A stretch of DNA of 64,000 nt from Diplonema papillatum (taxonomy: Eukaryota; Euglenozoa; Diplonemea; Diplonemida; Diplonemidae). Shown here one piece after another: positions 28,975 to 38,651 of the stretch; positions within the stretch are counted from its first letter, which is position 1, and every line of letters starts with the position of its first letter. The stretch is from assembly GCA_030068145.1 (NCBI GenBank), contig JAPJBO010000459.1, positions 62,001-126,000 on the forward strand, read 5' to 3'. Made by a program: the position numbers and the translations under genes. The notes below the pieces were generated by a model. That model did no database searches. It saw only the letters and a program-made list of their open reading frames with translations, and was not told where the DNA came from.

Positions 28975-29420
28975 AAAAAAAAATACTCGAGGGGCTGCCT
29001 TGTGCTTACTTCGAAGGAGGCTAGAGGGGGAGAAACAATGCAACTACAAAATGGGTCTTTTTTGTTGAACGCTTACGCCCGCCACTGAACCCAGATTCAC
29101 CTGTGTTTCGTGTGGGCTACAGCACATTTACCTCTTTTGGTCTTTTGCAGCTGGCAGCCTCCTCAAGTATTTCCTACAAAGCAGGTGCTCATACAAAAAT
29201 ACTCGAGGGACTGCCTTGTGCTCATTTCGAAGGAGGCTGGAGGGGGAGAAAACAATACAACTACAAAGTGGGTCTTTTTGCTGAACGCTTACGCCCGCCA
29301 CTAAACCCAGATTTACCTGTGTTTCGTGTGGGCTACAGCACATTTACCTCCTTTGATCTATCGCAACTGGCAGTCTCCTTAAGCATTTCCTACAAAGCAG
29401 GTGCTTATACAAAAAAAATA
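28975..29420 (+). repeat. Dispersed repeat family R1, two tandem units
   Basis: Units begin at about 28,980 and 29,196 (AAAATACTCGAGGG(G/A)CTGCC) and run through GAAACAATGCAACTAC, TTAGGCGTAAGC-complement sequences and CTACAAAGCAGGTGCT. Each is about 216 bp, and the units differ by scattered substitutions. Confidence 0.9.
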
Positions 29421-30575
29421 AGACGCGTCACTGGCTAACCACGGTTGAAACCGGAAAAGGATGAGGGGAGGGAATTGTTTTTCGTTGAACGCTTTGCCCT
29501 GGACGTTTATTTCTTGGTACAGGGCGCAAGGAAACGCCGTGGAAGGCCTGTGACGCGTTCTCATTTCCTCCAACATTGCATGTTTGGTAAAAAAAAGAAG
29601 AAAAAAAACGCACAGAGTACTCGGGGTTGTGCAAAATCATCTCGCTTTGCATTTTGCAGAAGGTGACTTCGCAGTGGCCTTCTCTCTCTGTAGGGCCTCG
29701 GCCGCGTTTACCCCATCGCTAGTAATGCCGCTGTCCCCTCTCTTTCTACCTTGCGGCTGAAAGTGGACAAGTGCAGGGTGCCGTACTAGAATTCCCAGCT
29801 CCGAGGTAGTGATCCTGCTATAAAACCGTTCTCTTTTTCCTTTCTCCGTTCGCTGATTTTCCTCCGTTTGTGTTGCGTGTGGTTTGTGTAGTCGTTTCTT
29901 TGCTTTTTTGCGTGTCGGTTGATCGACTTCTCACTCGTCGTCACCTATTTCGGCCATCTTCTTGAATCTTCACACTACTCGTAGGCCAACCGCGAGACTG
30001 CTGGCATTACAACTACGAAGTGGCCCACCTGGTACTTATTTCGACGATGCTGAGAGAGAAGCAACACTACAAATGGGCATGTTGTAGAGTTATAGTTCGC
30101 TTGAGAATCCGATGTGCCCGAGAACTAACCGGATTAACCTGGGCTTTCAGCGAATTCCACGTTTGTGGGTTGCACAGGCGGCCTCCTCGAGGTTTTCTAA
30201 CAGTGCGGCAGTAGTAGTAGTAGTAGTAGTAGTAGGAATTGGCAGCTAGCTTCTGGCCTCGTCGCACTCGGTCTCGGCTTGGGTCATCGATCCTTTTTCA
30301 TCGGAAAGGGAAGGAAGGAGAGAAGTCTGACAGAAGCCTGATAGCTTGCTTACTAGCGAATGGGATAGAGTGTGCCTGTTGACCGTGTCAATGGGCCAAC
30401 TGGCGAGATCACATTGGGGGCAAGGGAGGGTGGGAAGAAAAATTCAGTCTCAGAAGACCCTCCTCAACCCTCCCGAATTCTCCTGTTGTGGGCTCGGGTG
30501 GTGTGTTCATCCTGCCATGCGCTTTGCTCCAGTTCTTACCGTGTACTAAAGTAGTTTGAACTTGTATGCAGCAAC
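29420..30575. other. Gene-free stretch with (AGT)n
   Basis: An (AGT)n run lies at 30,208-30,235, and a diverged R1-like segment (ACAACTACGAAGTGG...ACACTACAAATGGGC) at 30,005-30,080. Nothing else is recognised. Confidence 0.4.
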
Positions 30576-30860
30576 AATCTGTGCCGATAGACTGCACAAT
30601 TAGTAGTAGTAGTAGTTTCAGCTTAGTGTGTGTTTGATCAAAGTAACATCAAGGCAGCCCTTACAAAGACCAGCCAAAGTCAACGCCGCGTGGGTGCGGG
30701 CTTTTGATATATTAACCACCACTGCTTCGAACCCCCGATTGCGCGTAACCTGGATGCACCTAGAGGGTGTCGGTGGTACAAAGGTGCAGTTGCCCGCATC
30801 CATCCGGCAATCAGCTCGCATCGGGGAGGTGACGCTACCGACCTGGACAAGAAGCGTAGC
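30575..30860 (+). repeat. Dispersed repeat family R8
   Basis: TTTGATCAAAGTAACATCAA, AAGACCAGCCAAAGTCAACG, GTGTCGGTGGTACAAAGGTG and ATCGGGGAGGTGACGCTACC match 42,560-42,785 in reverse orientation, about 85-90 percent by eye. (AGT)n runs flank this copy on both sides. Confidence 0.85.
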
Positions 30861-32895
30861 AGTAGTAGTAGTAGTATGTGTCGTCTGCCGAAGCAGCCGG
30901 AGACAGCAGGCGCAGGGGGCAGGCCTTGCTTTAATTTTCTCTTCTTCATGGAGACCCGCCCCGGCATTCCGACTGTCCAATCACGATCGAGAAAGGTTTG
31001 CGCCTATTGTGATGAGGTGGTTGACCAGGCCCCCACGAAGCCTTGTACACAACACGGCTACAACACGAGGATGCAGCCCTGCTTACGTGTGCACTCAGCC
31101 ATCAGGCCATTGGCTGCTAAGCACCCCCCGACCGGTCGATTTGCCACTTTTGTGGCCCTCTATTCGCCGGGCGGTGCTGTCAGCACTTGTTCCGCGTCGC
31201 ATCAAGTACATGATGCTGGCGGTTGGGGGATCGGCGACCGCGACTCAATTCAGGTGCGGTCAACAGTGTCGCCACGTGAAGGCCCCCTCCATGACACCTG
31301 TGTGTATTCCAAAAAAAATAGAAAAATAGAAGGATGACGTTATTTTTTTCAAGAGTGAAAGTTCGCTTTTTGTGTGCGCCCTCCCCCGGCAGCATGGGTA
31401 CGTTGCTTTTCTTTCGGTAAACTTCGGTTGAGATTCCGGGATTTCAAGGGGTTCGGTATCATTTGAGACCGAAACTAAGTTAACGTCCGGAGGGCTTTTT
31501 AGACTTAAAAAAATTCCGGGGTTTTAGGGTCTCCGTGTGACCGTTCATGAATGGGACCAGGGTAAGCGCAAGAAAGGGCTATGTGGTTACGGGTTGTATA
31601 TTTAGTGCACACTTTCGTTATGGGCTATGGTTAGCCATGTCCGGGACTGTTTGTGACCGACACCAAGTACATTCCTTCGTGGAGTGTAGTCTTGGGCCCC
31701 CCACGTTCTACAAGTTGAGCACTTGAGTTCTTTAAGGTGCAAGTGCCATCAAGGCAGGCGAGCACTGTTGAGCAGGGGTTGCCTTGTAGCCCGTACCGGT
31801 TTGTTGTCCGCGTTTATATGTTTTTTCTCGCAGAGTGGTGCTTGGGTTTCGTGACACTTGCGGTGCTTCACGTGGAACGGGTTGTTTCCGCCCTACTATA
31901 AGGTTTTTTTTTGGGTAGATTTGCTTTTTAGAGTGAAGACTTTTTGTGCGCAGAAATCCATCGTGGCGAACAAGTCGCCAAAATAGCCAAAACAAACACA
32001 TTTAATCCCGGGTGCCTGGTGAGGGAAATGCATGCGTTTTCAGCTCGTTCAGAGTCACTCTGAGCCAAATCATTTGGTGCCCGCCCCCCCGATGCGCAAA
32101 GACTGGTGAAAACTTCCTGCAGCACCAAATGGTAGTCTGCCTGCATGACCAGTTGTAGGGATTGTCGAACCGTCGGGGCAACTGGAGACAGCAGGCGCAG
32201 GGAGCAGGTCTTGAGCCGCGGTTCTTGCCGCAGCAGCAACCTTCGCAACGAACGCGCGTAGCGTTGATTCCACTGTGGAATTCTCTTATATCCCAACACT
32301 TAAATTTGGGGATTTTGGGAATATAAGGGAACAAAAATTGGGGGTGGCGGGGTAATTCAAGGGAAATCCACCCGATTCCATACACCAGCTGCCTCAGTTG
32401 TATACCGAGAGCTCGCAAGGGGAGGCGGCGCCGCTCACCTGCCAGTCTCGGAACTGACTGCTGCCCCATTTTACAGCATCAGGGAACCTCTGTTTTCGTC
32501 AGATTTTCCTCTATCCAGCCCGGTTTTGGGTGGGACAAGAAAAATGATCACAAAAAAAAAGGGGAGGGAAAATAGCAGCGCACTCCATGCGGGGGTTTAG
32601 CCGGACAGCAGCCATGGGGGGCTATGCACGACTGGTCCTTTCGGTGCTTGAATTGCTTGACGACGTTTCTGGTGTGACCGTTCACTGGTGACCATTTACG
32701 GCCCACGAGGCAGCAGGCTACCGGGGGATTTGACTCCACGGAGAGTGCCGTAGACAGCTTCGTGGGACTTACTCGCAGCTTTGCAGAACTCTTGCAGGTC
32801 TGTTGTTGCACTCGAGGGGGAAACCTTTGCTTAAAGTTGTCAGGCGGTACCACCTATTCTAGCACCTGCACCATTCCGTACTGTGCAGCGTTGTG
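30860..32895. other. Gene-free or unassigned stretch
   Basis: GGAGACAGCAGGCGCAGGG with flanks occurs at about 30,899 and 32,180. Several 70-155-codon frames exist (for example - 32,299-31,928, Leu/Arg-rich). I could not support any as a gene. Confidence 0.35.
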
Positions 32896-32899
32896 CCGC

Positions 32900-33225
32900 A
32901 CGGTAGCTGGGAGCACGTTGTGCATGGTGAGGGCAGTAATCCGATCCGCAGGTTCTGTGAAGCCGAATTGTGAGGGGTAGAGCACGACGTGGTCTCATGC
33001 GGTAATCCGATGATCCGCAGGCGATGCTGAACTGTGTAGATTGTAGAGCACGGCACCCACGAAGCAGCAGAGCCCCGTGGTCTCATGGTTTCTAGTGCGG
33101 TAATCCGATGATCCGTTAGGCAACGCTGCATTATGGAGCATGGTACCTCTTTTGATATCTAGTAGTACAGTAATTCAATGATCCGCAAGTACTGCGATGC
33201 TGAATTGTGCAGGGGGTAGAGCACA
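32900..33225 (-). repeat. R6 tandem repeat, reverse orientation
   Basis: Three to four units with AGTGCGGTAATCCGATGATC and a GTAGAGCACG segment, the complement of 6790-7040. Confidence 0.8.
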
Positions 33226-33231
33226 GTGTTT

Positions 33232-33385
33232 TTTTTTTTTTGTGTGTTTCCGACGATCCCGAATGGACGTACAGATTGGTGTCTTTCGACCTTTTGTATG
33301 CTTGTGGAGTTCAGCTTAGTACGTGCTTGTGGTGATCGGTGGAGTTCCCAAAAAAAAAAAAAAAAAAAAAAAAAAATCCTGCGAA
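33232..33385 (+). repeat. R15 copy between T- and A-runs
   Basis: TGTGTTTCCGACGATCCC to CAGCTTAGTACGTGC matches 5140-5240. A T-run precedes it, and a run of more than 25 A follows (33,351-33,376). Confidence 0.75.
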
Positions 33386-33513
33386 GCATCGGAGCACGTG
33401 CGCTATCAGCACACACTAGGCCGGGCTGGGGGTCTACGTTCTCTGCTACCGGCACATTCGGATCACCGGCCGCTTTTGGAGAGGACGGGGTGTATCATTT
33501 TCTTGGTTGACAG

Positions 33514-33601
33514 GCGGCAGGGTTGTATACGGCCTTACCTTGCTTCCCTTGCCGGATGCCAAAGAAGTGGTTGTTGTCCAACTTTTACTTTCGGACAGAA
33601 G
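33514..33601 (+). CDS. Candidate small exon, unrecognised
   Basis: Between the acceptor-like TTGGTTGACAG and the donor-like GACAGAAG|GTTTTA, the + frame encodes RVVYGLTLLPLPDAKEVVV and QLLLSDR. The alternating hydrophobic strand pattern looks protein-like, but no neighbouring exon was found. Confidence 0.22.
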
Positions 33602-34475
33602 GTTTTATTTTCCGTCTCTCTGGGTCCAGCGAGACCTCGCTTCGGGGTGCCAAACAGGAGGAGAGAACTTGGAGAGCCTGAGGGGTAATGAAAACAGAGG
33701 GTTGGATGGAGAGGACGCAGGCGCGCGGGGGCCCGTGAGGAAGCACCGGCCACCCCTTGCAAGATGAGACACCCTTCTACTCGCCCTTTCAGGGCAGCTC
33801 TTCCGTGTGCCTCCGTGCGGAAGGACCCTTTAAAAAGGCCGCGGAAGTCGGCTGAACCGGGAGCTACCGGAGAAGGTGTGTATGTGCCGGGTGCTACACC
33901 TGGTTCGATTGCCGGATAATAAAACCTCGGGGATAAAGATTGCGTGCTTTTCCCGATCGGGTAGTGGTAGTAGTAGTTTGAACTTGATATGCAGCAACAA
34001 ACTGTGACGCTAACCGCACAAGTAGGTGTCGTTTACTGCGTGTTTATCCCACTCAAAAAAAAAAAAAAAAAACACGTCGGTAGCCCTGTTCATGTCGGAC
34101 ACCTGGAGGTATGCACTACGTAGTGTACCACCAATAATACCACCTCCTAAATGGTACACCATTAGGATGGATATGCAGACGGGCCACACGGTGCTCTCAG
34201 CATCCCTTCAGGTGCCCTCTTAGGTGGGTGTATGTAGGTGGTGCGTGTAGCATCGCGTTCTTTCAAGTACGTGAAAACCACATGGCCGCTCAGCCGTTTG
34301 TGCGCCCGTGTGTAAACCCTGTTTTGAGTGATTTAGCACAGCACGCTGCCATCCGACACTTTTTGATACATACAAGAAAGCTTGCTATCAAAAAGAAAAC
34401 GTTGTCCGAAACCGCCGACACTTACCCTTCACCTACGATGTCAACATCCCTGGTAAAATCGTGCAACCTGTTTAA
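33602..34475. other. Gene-free stretch
   Basis: It holds a (GTAGTA)n segment and an R8-flank relative (TTTGAACTTGATATGCAGCA) at 33,962-34,030, then an A-run at 34,055-34,072. No gene supported. Confidence 0.4.
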
Positions 34476-34645
34476 CCACGACAGGTCAGAACGCATCGAG
34501 CTCTTTCGAGTACGCCGACCGCATGGACTATCATGCGGTGGGTGCAAAACAAACGTTGACCGAAAACGCCGCACTCTTACCTTTCACTGACGAGTGTGTC
34601 AATCACCTCCCCATCCTGGTAAGATCGTGCGACCACTACTCCACT

Positions 34646-34978
34646 CTACAAGACTGGAATGGCCGGTGAAGACAGGTCGATCGGGTCGCCGGGGCAGGCC
34701 GGCAGGCAGTTGTTGGTCATCATCTTGCACGGCATCAGCGACGCGCACGCGCTGGTCAGGGCCTGCAACGCGGCGCTCGAAGGATTGCCGCCGTGGTGGG
34801 ACGTGAGCTTCCGCCGGTCGAACTGCAGCTCGCACCGCAGCACGTCGACCCGCTCGGCGAGGCCCTGCGCGATTTGGTGCGCGGCCGCCAGCATCCGCTC
34901 GTCCTCCGCAACCGTGCCCTTCCAGAGCTCGACCTCGCCTGCAGACGCCACACGCTGGACTCTGCACTCGTCGTCTTT
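34646..34978 (-). pseudogene. Partial copy of the PSP1-domain exon
   Basis: It repeats the C-terminal 110 or so residues of the gene at 35,237-36,262 from RKDDxxRVQRVAS onward, still in frame. Changes such as KLTSHH for KLTFHY alter the signature motif, and a short deletion shortens the Gly-rich end. The upstream half of the domain is missing (homology starts at GTCGTCTTT), so it cannot encode the domain alone. Confidence 0.8.
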
Positions 34979-35169
34979 CCGAACCTCCCACACGGGTTAG
35001 ACTCCTTGGTCCGTGGTTTCAAAACGGAGGAGGGACAGTACTCCGCCTGCGAGCGCTTAACCACGTCAGGTCAGAACGGGAGCACCGAGTTCTTTCGAGT
35101 ACGCCGACCGCATGGACTATCATGCGGTGGGTGCAAAACGAACGTTGTCCGAAAACGCCGCACACTTAC

Positions 35170-35204
35170 CTTTCACTGACGATTGTGTCAATCACCTCCC
35201 CATC
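35170..35204 (-). CDS. 35-nt mini-exon candidate at the PSP1 gene 3' end
   Basis: TCTTACCAG|GATGGGGAGG ... GTGAAAG|GTAAGT is a textbook acceptor and donor around 35 nt. One frame gives DGEVIDTIVSE. The duplicated copy (34,602-34,568) keeps both splice sites and changes only Ile to Leu, which suggests it was a real exon. Its junction with the PSP1 exon is unresolved: the simplest donor (GTAGAG) gives a 36-nt intron and a quick stop. Confidence 0.4.
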
Positions 35205-35236
35205 CTGGTAAGATCGTGGGTGCGACCTACTCTCCT

Positions 35237-36262
35237 CTACAGGACTGGAATGGCAGGTGAAGACAGGTCGATCGGGTCGCCGGGGGAACCGCCGCCCGGC
35301 AGGCAGTTGTTGGTCACCATCTTGCACGGCATCAACGACGCGCACGCGCTGGTCAGGGCCTGCAAGGCGGCGCTCGAAGGGTTGCCGCCGTAGTGGAACG
35401 TGAGCTTCCGCCGGTCGAACTGCAGCTCGCACCGCAGCACGTCGACCCGCTCGGCGAGGCCCTGCGCGATTTGGTGCGCGGCCGCCAGCATCCGCTCGTC
35501 CTCCGCAACCGTGCCCTTCCAGAGCTCGATCTCGTCGGGAGACGCCACGCGCTGGACTCTGTACTTGTCGTCTTTACGGCCGCCGAGCCTGGCGCCGGTA
35601 ACGACGCCCAGGTCGACGCCGTCTCTGTTCTGGACGAGAACGTGGGCCCCGAGAGGTACTCGTTCGTTGCAGGCGTATTCCGCTCTGCGCCCGTATTTGA
35701 ACAGGATCCCGAGTCGGACGAGCGCGTTGCTGCTTGCCCGACTGCCGGCCGCCTTTCCGCCGCCTTTGCCGCCGCGGGGGTCGGCCGCGGTGTTCGCGAG
35801 CTTCTGGGTCAGGTGCTGCTGCTGGATCTGCTGCTGCTGCTGCTGGTGCTGCTGCTGCTGCTCGGCGGTCGACTTGACGGCGTCTTGGATGGGCCGTTTT
35901 TTGACCTCGAGCGTGAAGGTGAGCCGCTTGGATTCGCGGACGCGGGAGACCACTTTTCGCAGGTCGTCCGCGCTCTTGATGACGTGGCCGTCGAGGATGC
36001 TGATGGTGCCGCACACAACGCCAGCCCTGCCGCACGGGCTGTCTTCGGACACGTGCTTTATACGCACGGTCTCGTCCCCCAGGGCTTCGAACTTGATGCC
36101 CAGCGACTCGCCCGCGTACTTGAAGCTGACGTCGAACGTCATCGGGCCGTCCGTGCGGATGTTGTGCTGCACCCCGGCCATTTCCGCGAGGTACGCCAGC
36201 CGGGCTTCAAGACCTTTCCGCCGCGCCTGTTTTCGTTGGGCAGCAAGTTCGCTTAAGGACAT
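35237..36262 (-). CDS. PDZ-PSP1 domain protein, main exon
   Basis: From the ATG at 36,262 (MSLSELAAQ), 341 residues. A basic helix (QRKQARRKGLEARLAYLAE) leads into a PDZ domain (about residues 42-119: SLGIKFEAL, VSEDSPCGRAGV, GHVIKSADDLRKVV, FTLEVKK). A Gln-rich linker (about 128-150) and a PSP1 C-terminal domain (about 180-316) follow. The latter shows FKYGRRAEYAC, GAHVLVQNRDGVDLG and the hallmark ELQFDRRKLTFHYGG. PSP1 domains occur in yeast Psp1, bacterial YaaT/RicT and many kinetoplastid proteins linked to RNA control. A PDZ fused to PSP1 is unusual to my knowledge. The frame is open upstream through a duplicated leader to 36,430. It ends with TAG at 35,237 unless spliced to the mini-exon. 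The likely first exon is 38,651-38,523. Confidence 0.8.
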   Translation of the reverse strand: MSLSELAAQRKQARRKGLEARLAYLAEMAGVQHNIRTDGPMTFDVSFKYAGESLGIKFEALGDETVRIKHVSEDSPCGRAGVVCGTISILDGHVIKSADDLRKVVSRVRESKRLTFTLEVKKRPIQDAVKSTAEQQQQHQQQQQQIQQQHLTQKLANTAADPRGGKGGGKAAGSRASSNALVRLGILFKYGRRAEYACNERVPLGAHVLVQNRDGVDLGVVTGARLGGRKDDKYRVQRVASPDEIELWKGTVAEDERMLAAAHQIAQGLAERVDVLRCELQFDRRKLTFHYGGNPSSAALQALTSACASLMPCKMVTNNCLPGGGSPGDPIDLSSPAIPVL

Positions 36263-38107
36263 ACTGCTATGCATAATATTATACACGGTAAACTCCAGCA
36301 ACTTTTGCATTTCCACAAGGTACGCCAGCCGGGCTTCAAGACCTTTCCGCCGCGCCTGTTTTCGTTGGGCAGCAAGTTCGCTTAAGGACATACTGCTATG
36401 CATAATATTATACACGGTAAACTCCAGCAACTTTTGCTCCAGTGAAATCTTTCCAAAAGCGGGTGTGCCACACCCGCAGCTCTCGATAGAACAGATGGAG
36501 AAAAAAAGGTGCTATTATTGGGGTCCCGTCGACCCCGAAGGACGAACAGTTTGGTTATTTTTCGTTTTTTTTTGACCTCGAGCGTGAAGGTGGGCCGCTT
36601 GGATTCGCGGACGCGGGAGACCACTTTTCGCAGGTCCGCGCTCTTGATGACGTGGCCGTCGAGGATGCTGATGGTGCCGCACACAACGCCAGCCCTGCCG
36701 CACGGGCTGTCTTCGGACACGTGCTTTATACGCACGGTCTCGTCCCCCAGGGCTTCGAACTTGATGCCCAGCGACTCGCCCGCGTACTTGAAGCTGACGT
36801 CGAACGTCATCGGGCCGTCCGTGCGGATGTTGTGCTGCACCCCGGCCATTTCCGCGAGGTACGCCAGCCGGGCTTCAAGACCTTTCCGCCGCGCCTGTTT
36901 TCGTTGGGCAGCAAGTTCGCTTAAGGACGTACTGCTATGCATAATATTATACACGGTAAACTCCAGCAACTTTTGCTCCAGTGAAATCTTTCCAAAAGCG
37001 GGTGTGCCACACCCGCAGCTCTCGATAGAACAGATGGAGAAAAAAAGGTGCTATTATTGGGGTCCCGTCGACCCCGAAGGACGAACAGTTTGGTTATTTT
37101 TCGTTTTTTTTTTGACCTCGAGCGTGAAGGTGGGCCGCTTGGATTCGCGGACGCGGGAGACCACTTTTCGCAGGTCGTCCGCGCTCTTGATGACGTGGCC
37201 GTCGAGGATGCTGATGGTGCCGCACACAACGCCAGCCCTGCCGCACGGGCTGTCTTCGGACACGTGCTTTATACGCACGGTCTCGTCCCCCAGGGCTTCG
37301 AACTTGATGCCCAGCGACTCGCCCGCGTACTTGAAGCTGACGTCGAACGTCATCGGGCCGTCCGTGCGGATGTTGTGCTGCACCCCGGCCATTTCCGCGA
37401 GGTACGCCAGCCGGGCTTCAAGACCTTTCCGCCGCGCCTGTTTTCGTTGGGCAGCAAGTTCGCTTAAGGACATACTGCTATGCATAATATTATACACGGT
37501 AAACTCCAGCAACTTTTGCATTTCCACAAGGTACGCCAGCCGGGCTTCAAGACCTTTCCGCCGCGCCTGTTTTCGTTGGGCAGCAAGTTCGCTTAAGGAC
37601 ATACTGCTATGCATAATATTATACACGGTAAACTCCAGCAACTTTTGCTCCAGTGAAATCTTTCCAAAAGCGGGTGTGCCACACCCGCAGCTCTCGATAG
37701 AACAGATGGAGAAAAAAAGGTGCTATTATTGGGGTCCCGTCGACCCCGAAGGACGAACAGTTTGGTTATTTTTCGTTTTTTTTTGACCTCGAGCGTGAAG
37801 GTGGGCCGCTTGGATTCGCGGACGCGGGAGACCACTTTTCGCAGGTCGTCCGCGCTCTTGATGACGTGGCCGTCGAGGATGCTGATGGTGCCGCACACAA
37901 CGCCAGCCCTGCCGCACGGGCTGTCTTCGGATACGTGCTTTATACGCACGGTCTCGTCCCCCAGGGCTTCGAACTTGATGCCCAGCGACTCGCCCGCGTA
38001 CTTGAAGCTGACGTCGAACGTCATCGGGCCGTCCGTGCGGATGTTGTGCTGCACCCCGGCCATTTCCGCGAGGTACGCCGGGCTTCAAGACCTTTCAGCC
38101 GCGCCTG
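36263..38107 (-). repeat. Three extra tandem copies of the PDZ exon and its leader
   Basis: Copies B (36,969-36,577), C (37,641-37,113) and D (about 38,107-37,785) repeat the leader helix and PDZ domain at spacings of 539 and 672 bp. All stop matching the functional exon at the A-run after FTLEVKK: A6 in the main copy, A9 or A10 in the others, followed by CGAAAAATAACC. The leader block itself (about 133 bp) is doubled in copy C and in the main copy. B lacks one Asp codon (IKSADLRK), and D has lost four bases in GCCCGGCTGG, breaking its frame. Coding identity is very high, so the copies are recent. They may be alternative exons or dead duplicates. Confidence 0.85.
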
Positions 38108-38522
38108 TTAACCCCTTACGGACGGAGAGGGAGGGAGGTTGTCCAGGGCGAAGAAAGCCTTTTGAAGAGTGGATGGGTCGAACTCGACAGCTTTACGACT
38201 CCACGATGGGAACCCTGCTCCTTGGGAAGTTTTTCGTAGCACATCTCTTCACAGCAGCAAACTCATTGATCCTTTTTGACGTGTCTTTACTCTGAAAGCA
38301 CAGTGTCCGAACTCTCGGGTCCTGGCTTCGACATAGGAAAGTCTTAGCTCCATGCGTAAGCGGGACACTGCCTCTCGTGCATGTTTGCCGCTGGCATCAA
38401 GTTCTCTTCGGAGAAAATTTTGAATGAAACGAGAGGGGGTTTTTTAGTGTGTAGTGGTATTCGGCAAATCCTGAAATCCTGAGAGCCGTCTCCCCGAAAG
38501 GGTTGACGAACTAGAAGCATAC

Positions 38523-38651
38523 CAGCGGGAGGGTGCATCCTCCGATGCCATCCCTGAGCCTTCCTGACACGGGGTCGTAATCCAGGGTTTTCATGTGTCC
38601 GTAAATCTGTGTGGGTTCGTTTCGTTCGCGCGCTTCTAACGCCGCACTCAT
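38523..38651 (-). CDS. Candidate first exon of the PDZ-PSP1 gene
   Basis: ATG at 38,651 begins 43 codons (MSAALEARERNEPTQIY, then KTLDYDPVSGRLRDGI, GGCTLPL) ending CTG|GTATGC in phase 0. About 415 bp downstream the acceptor GGGTTAACAG|GCGCGG opens PDZ copy D, and GCG is the correct phase to continue into RxKGLEARLAYLAE. Copy D then carries a 4-bp deletion; in the other copies the same phase reads straight into the PDZ domain. Its ATG overlaps the TGA of the neighbouring gene (ATGA). Confidence 0.5.

Larger units (their letters stand above)
34480..35280. repeat. About 585-bp tandem duplication of the PSP1 gene 3' end
   Basis: Sequence from AACCACG(A)CAGGTCAGAACG through GACCGCATGGACTATCATGC, ATCACCTCCCCATCCTGGTA and GGTCGATCGGGTCGCCGG occurs at 34,480-34,700 and again at 35,060-35,285. 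The unit carries the last part of the PSP1 coding exon and the mini-exon that follows it. Confidence 0.88.

Noticed and set aside
31928..32299. 123-codon Leu/Arg-rich - strand frame
   Set aside because: Shares a 40-bp repeat with 30.9 kb and has no splice partner or family match.
33880..33930. Possible tRNA because of TGGTTCGATTGCC
   Set aside because: No A box at the right distance and no acceptor stem could be folded.
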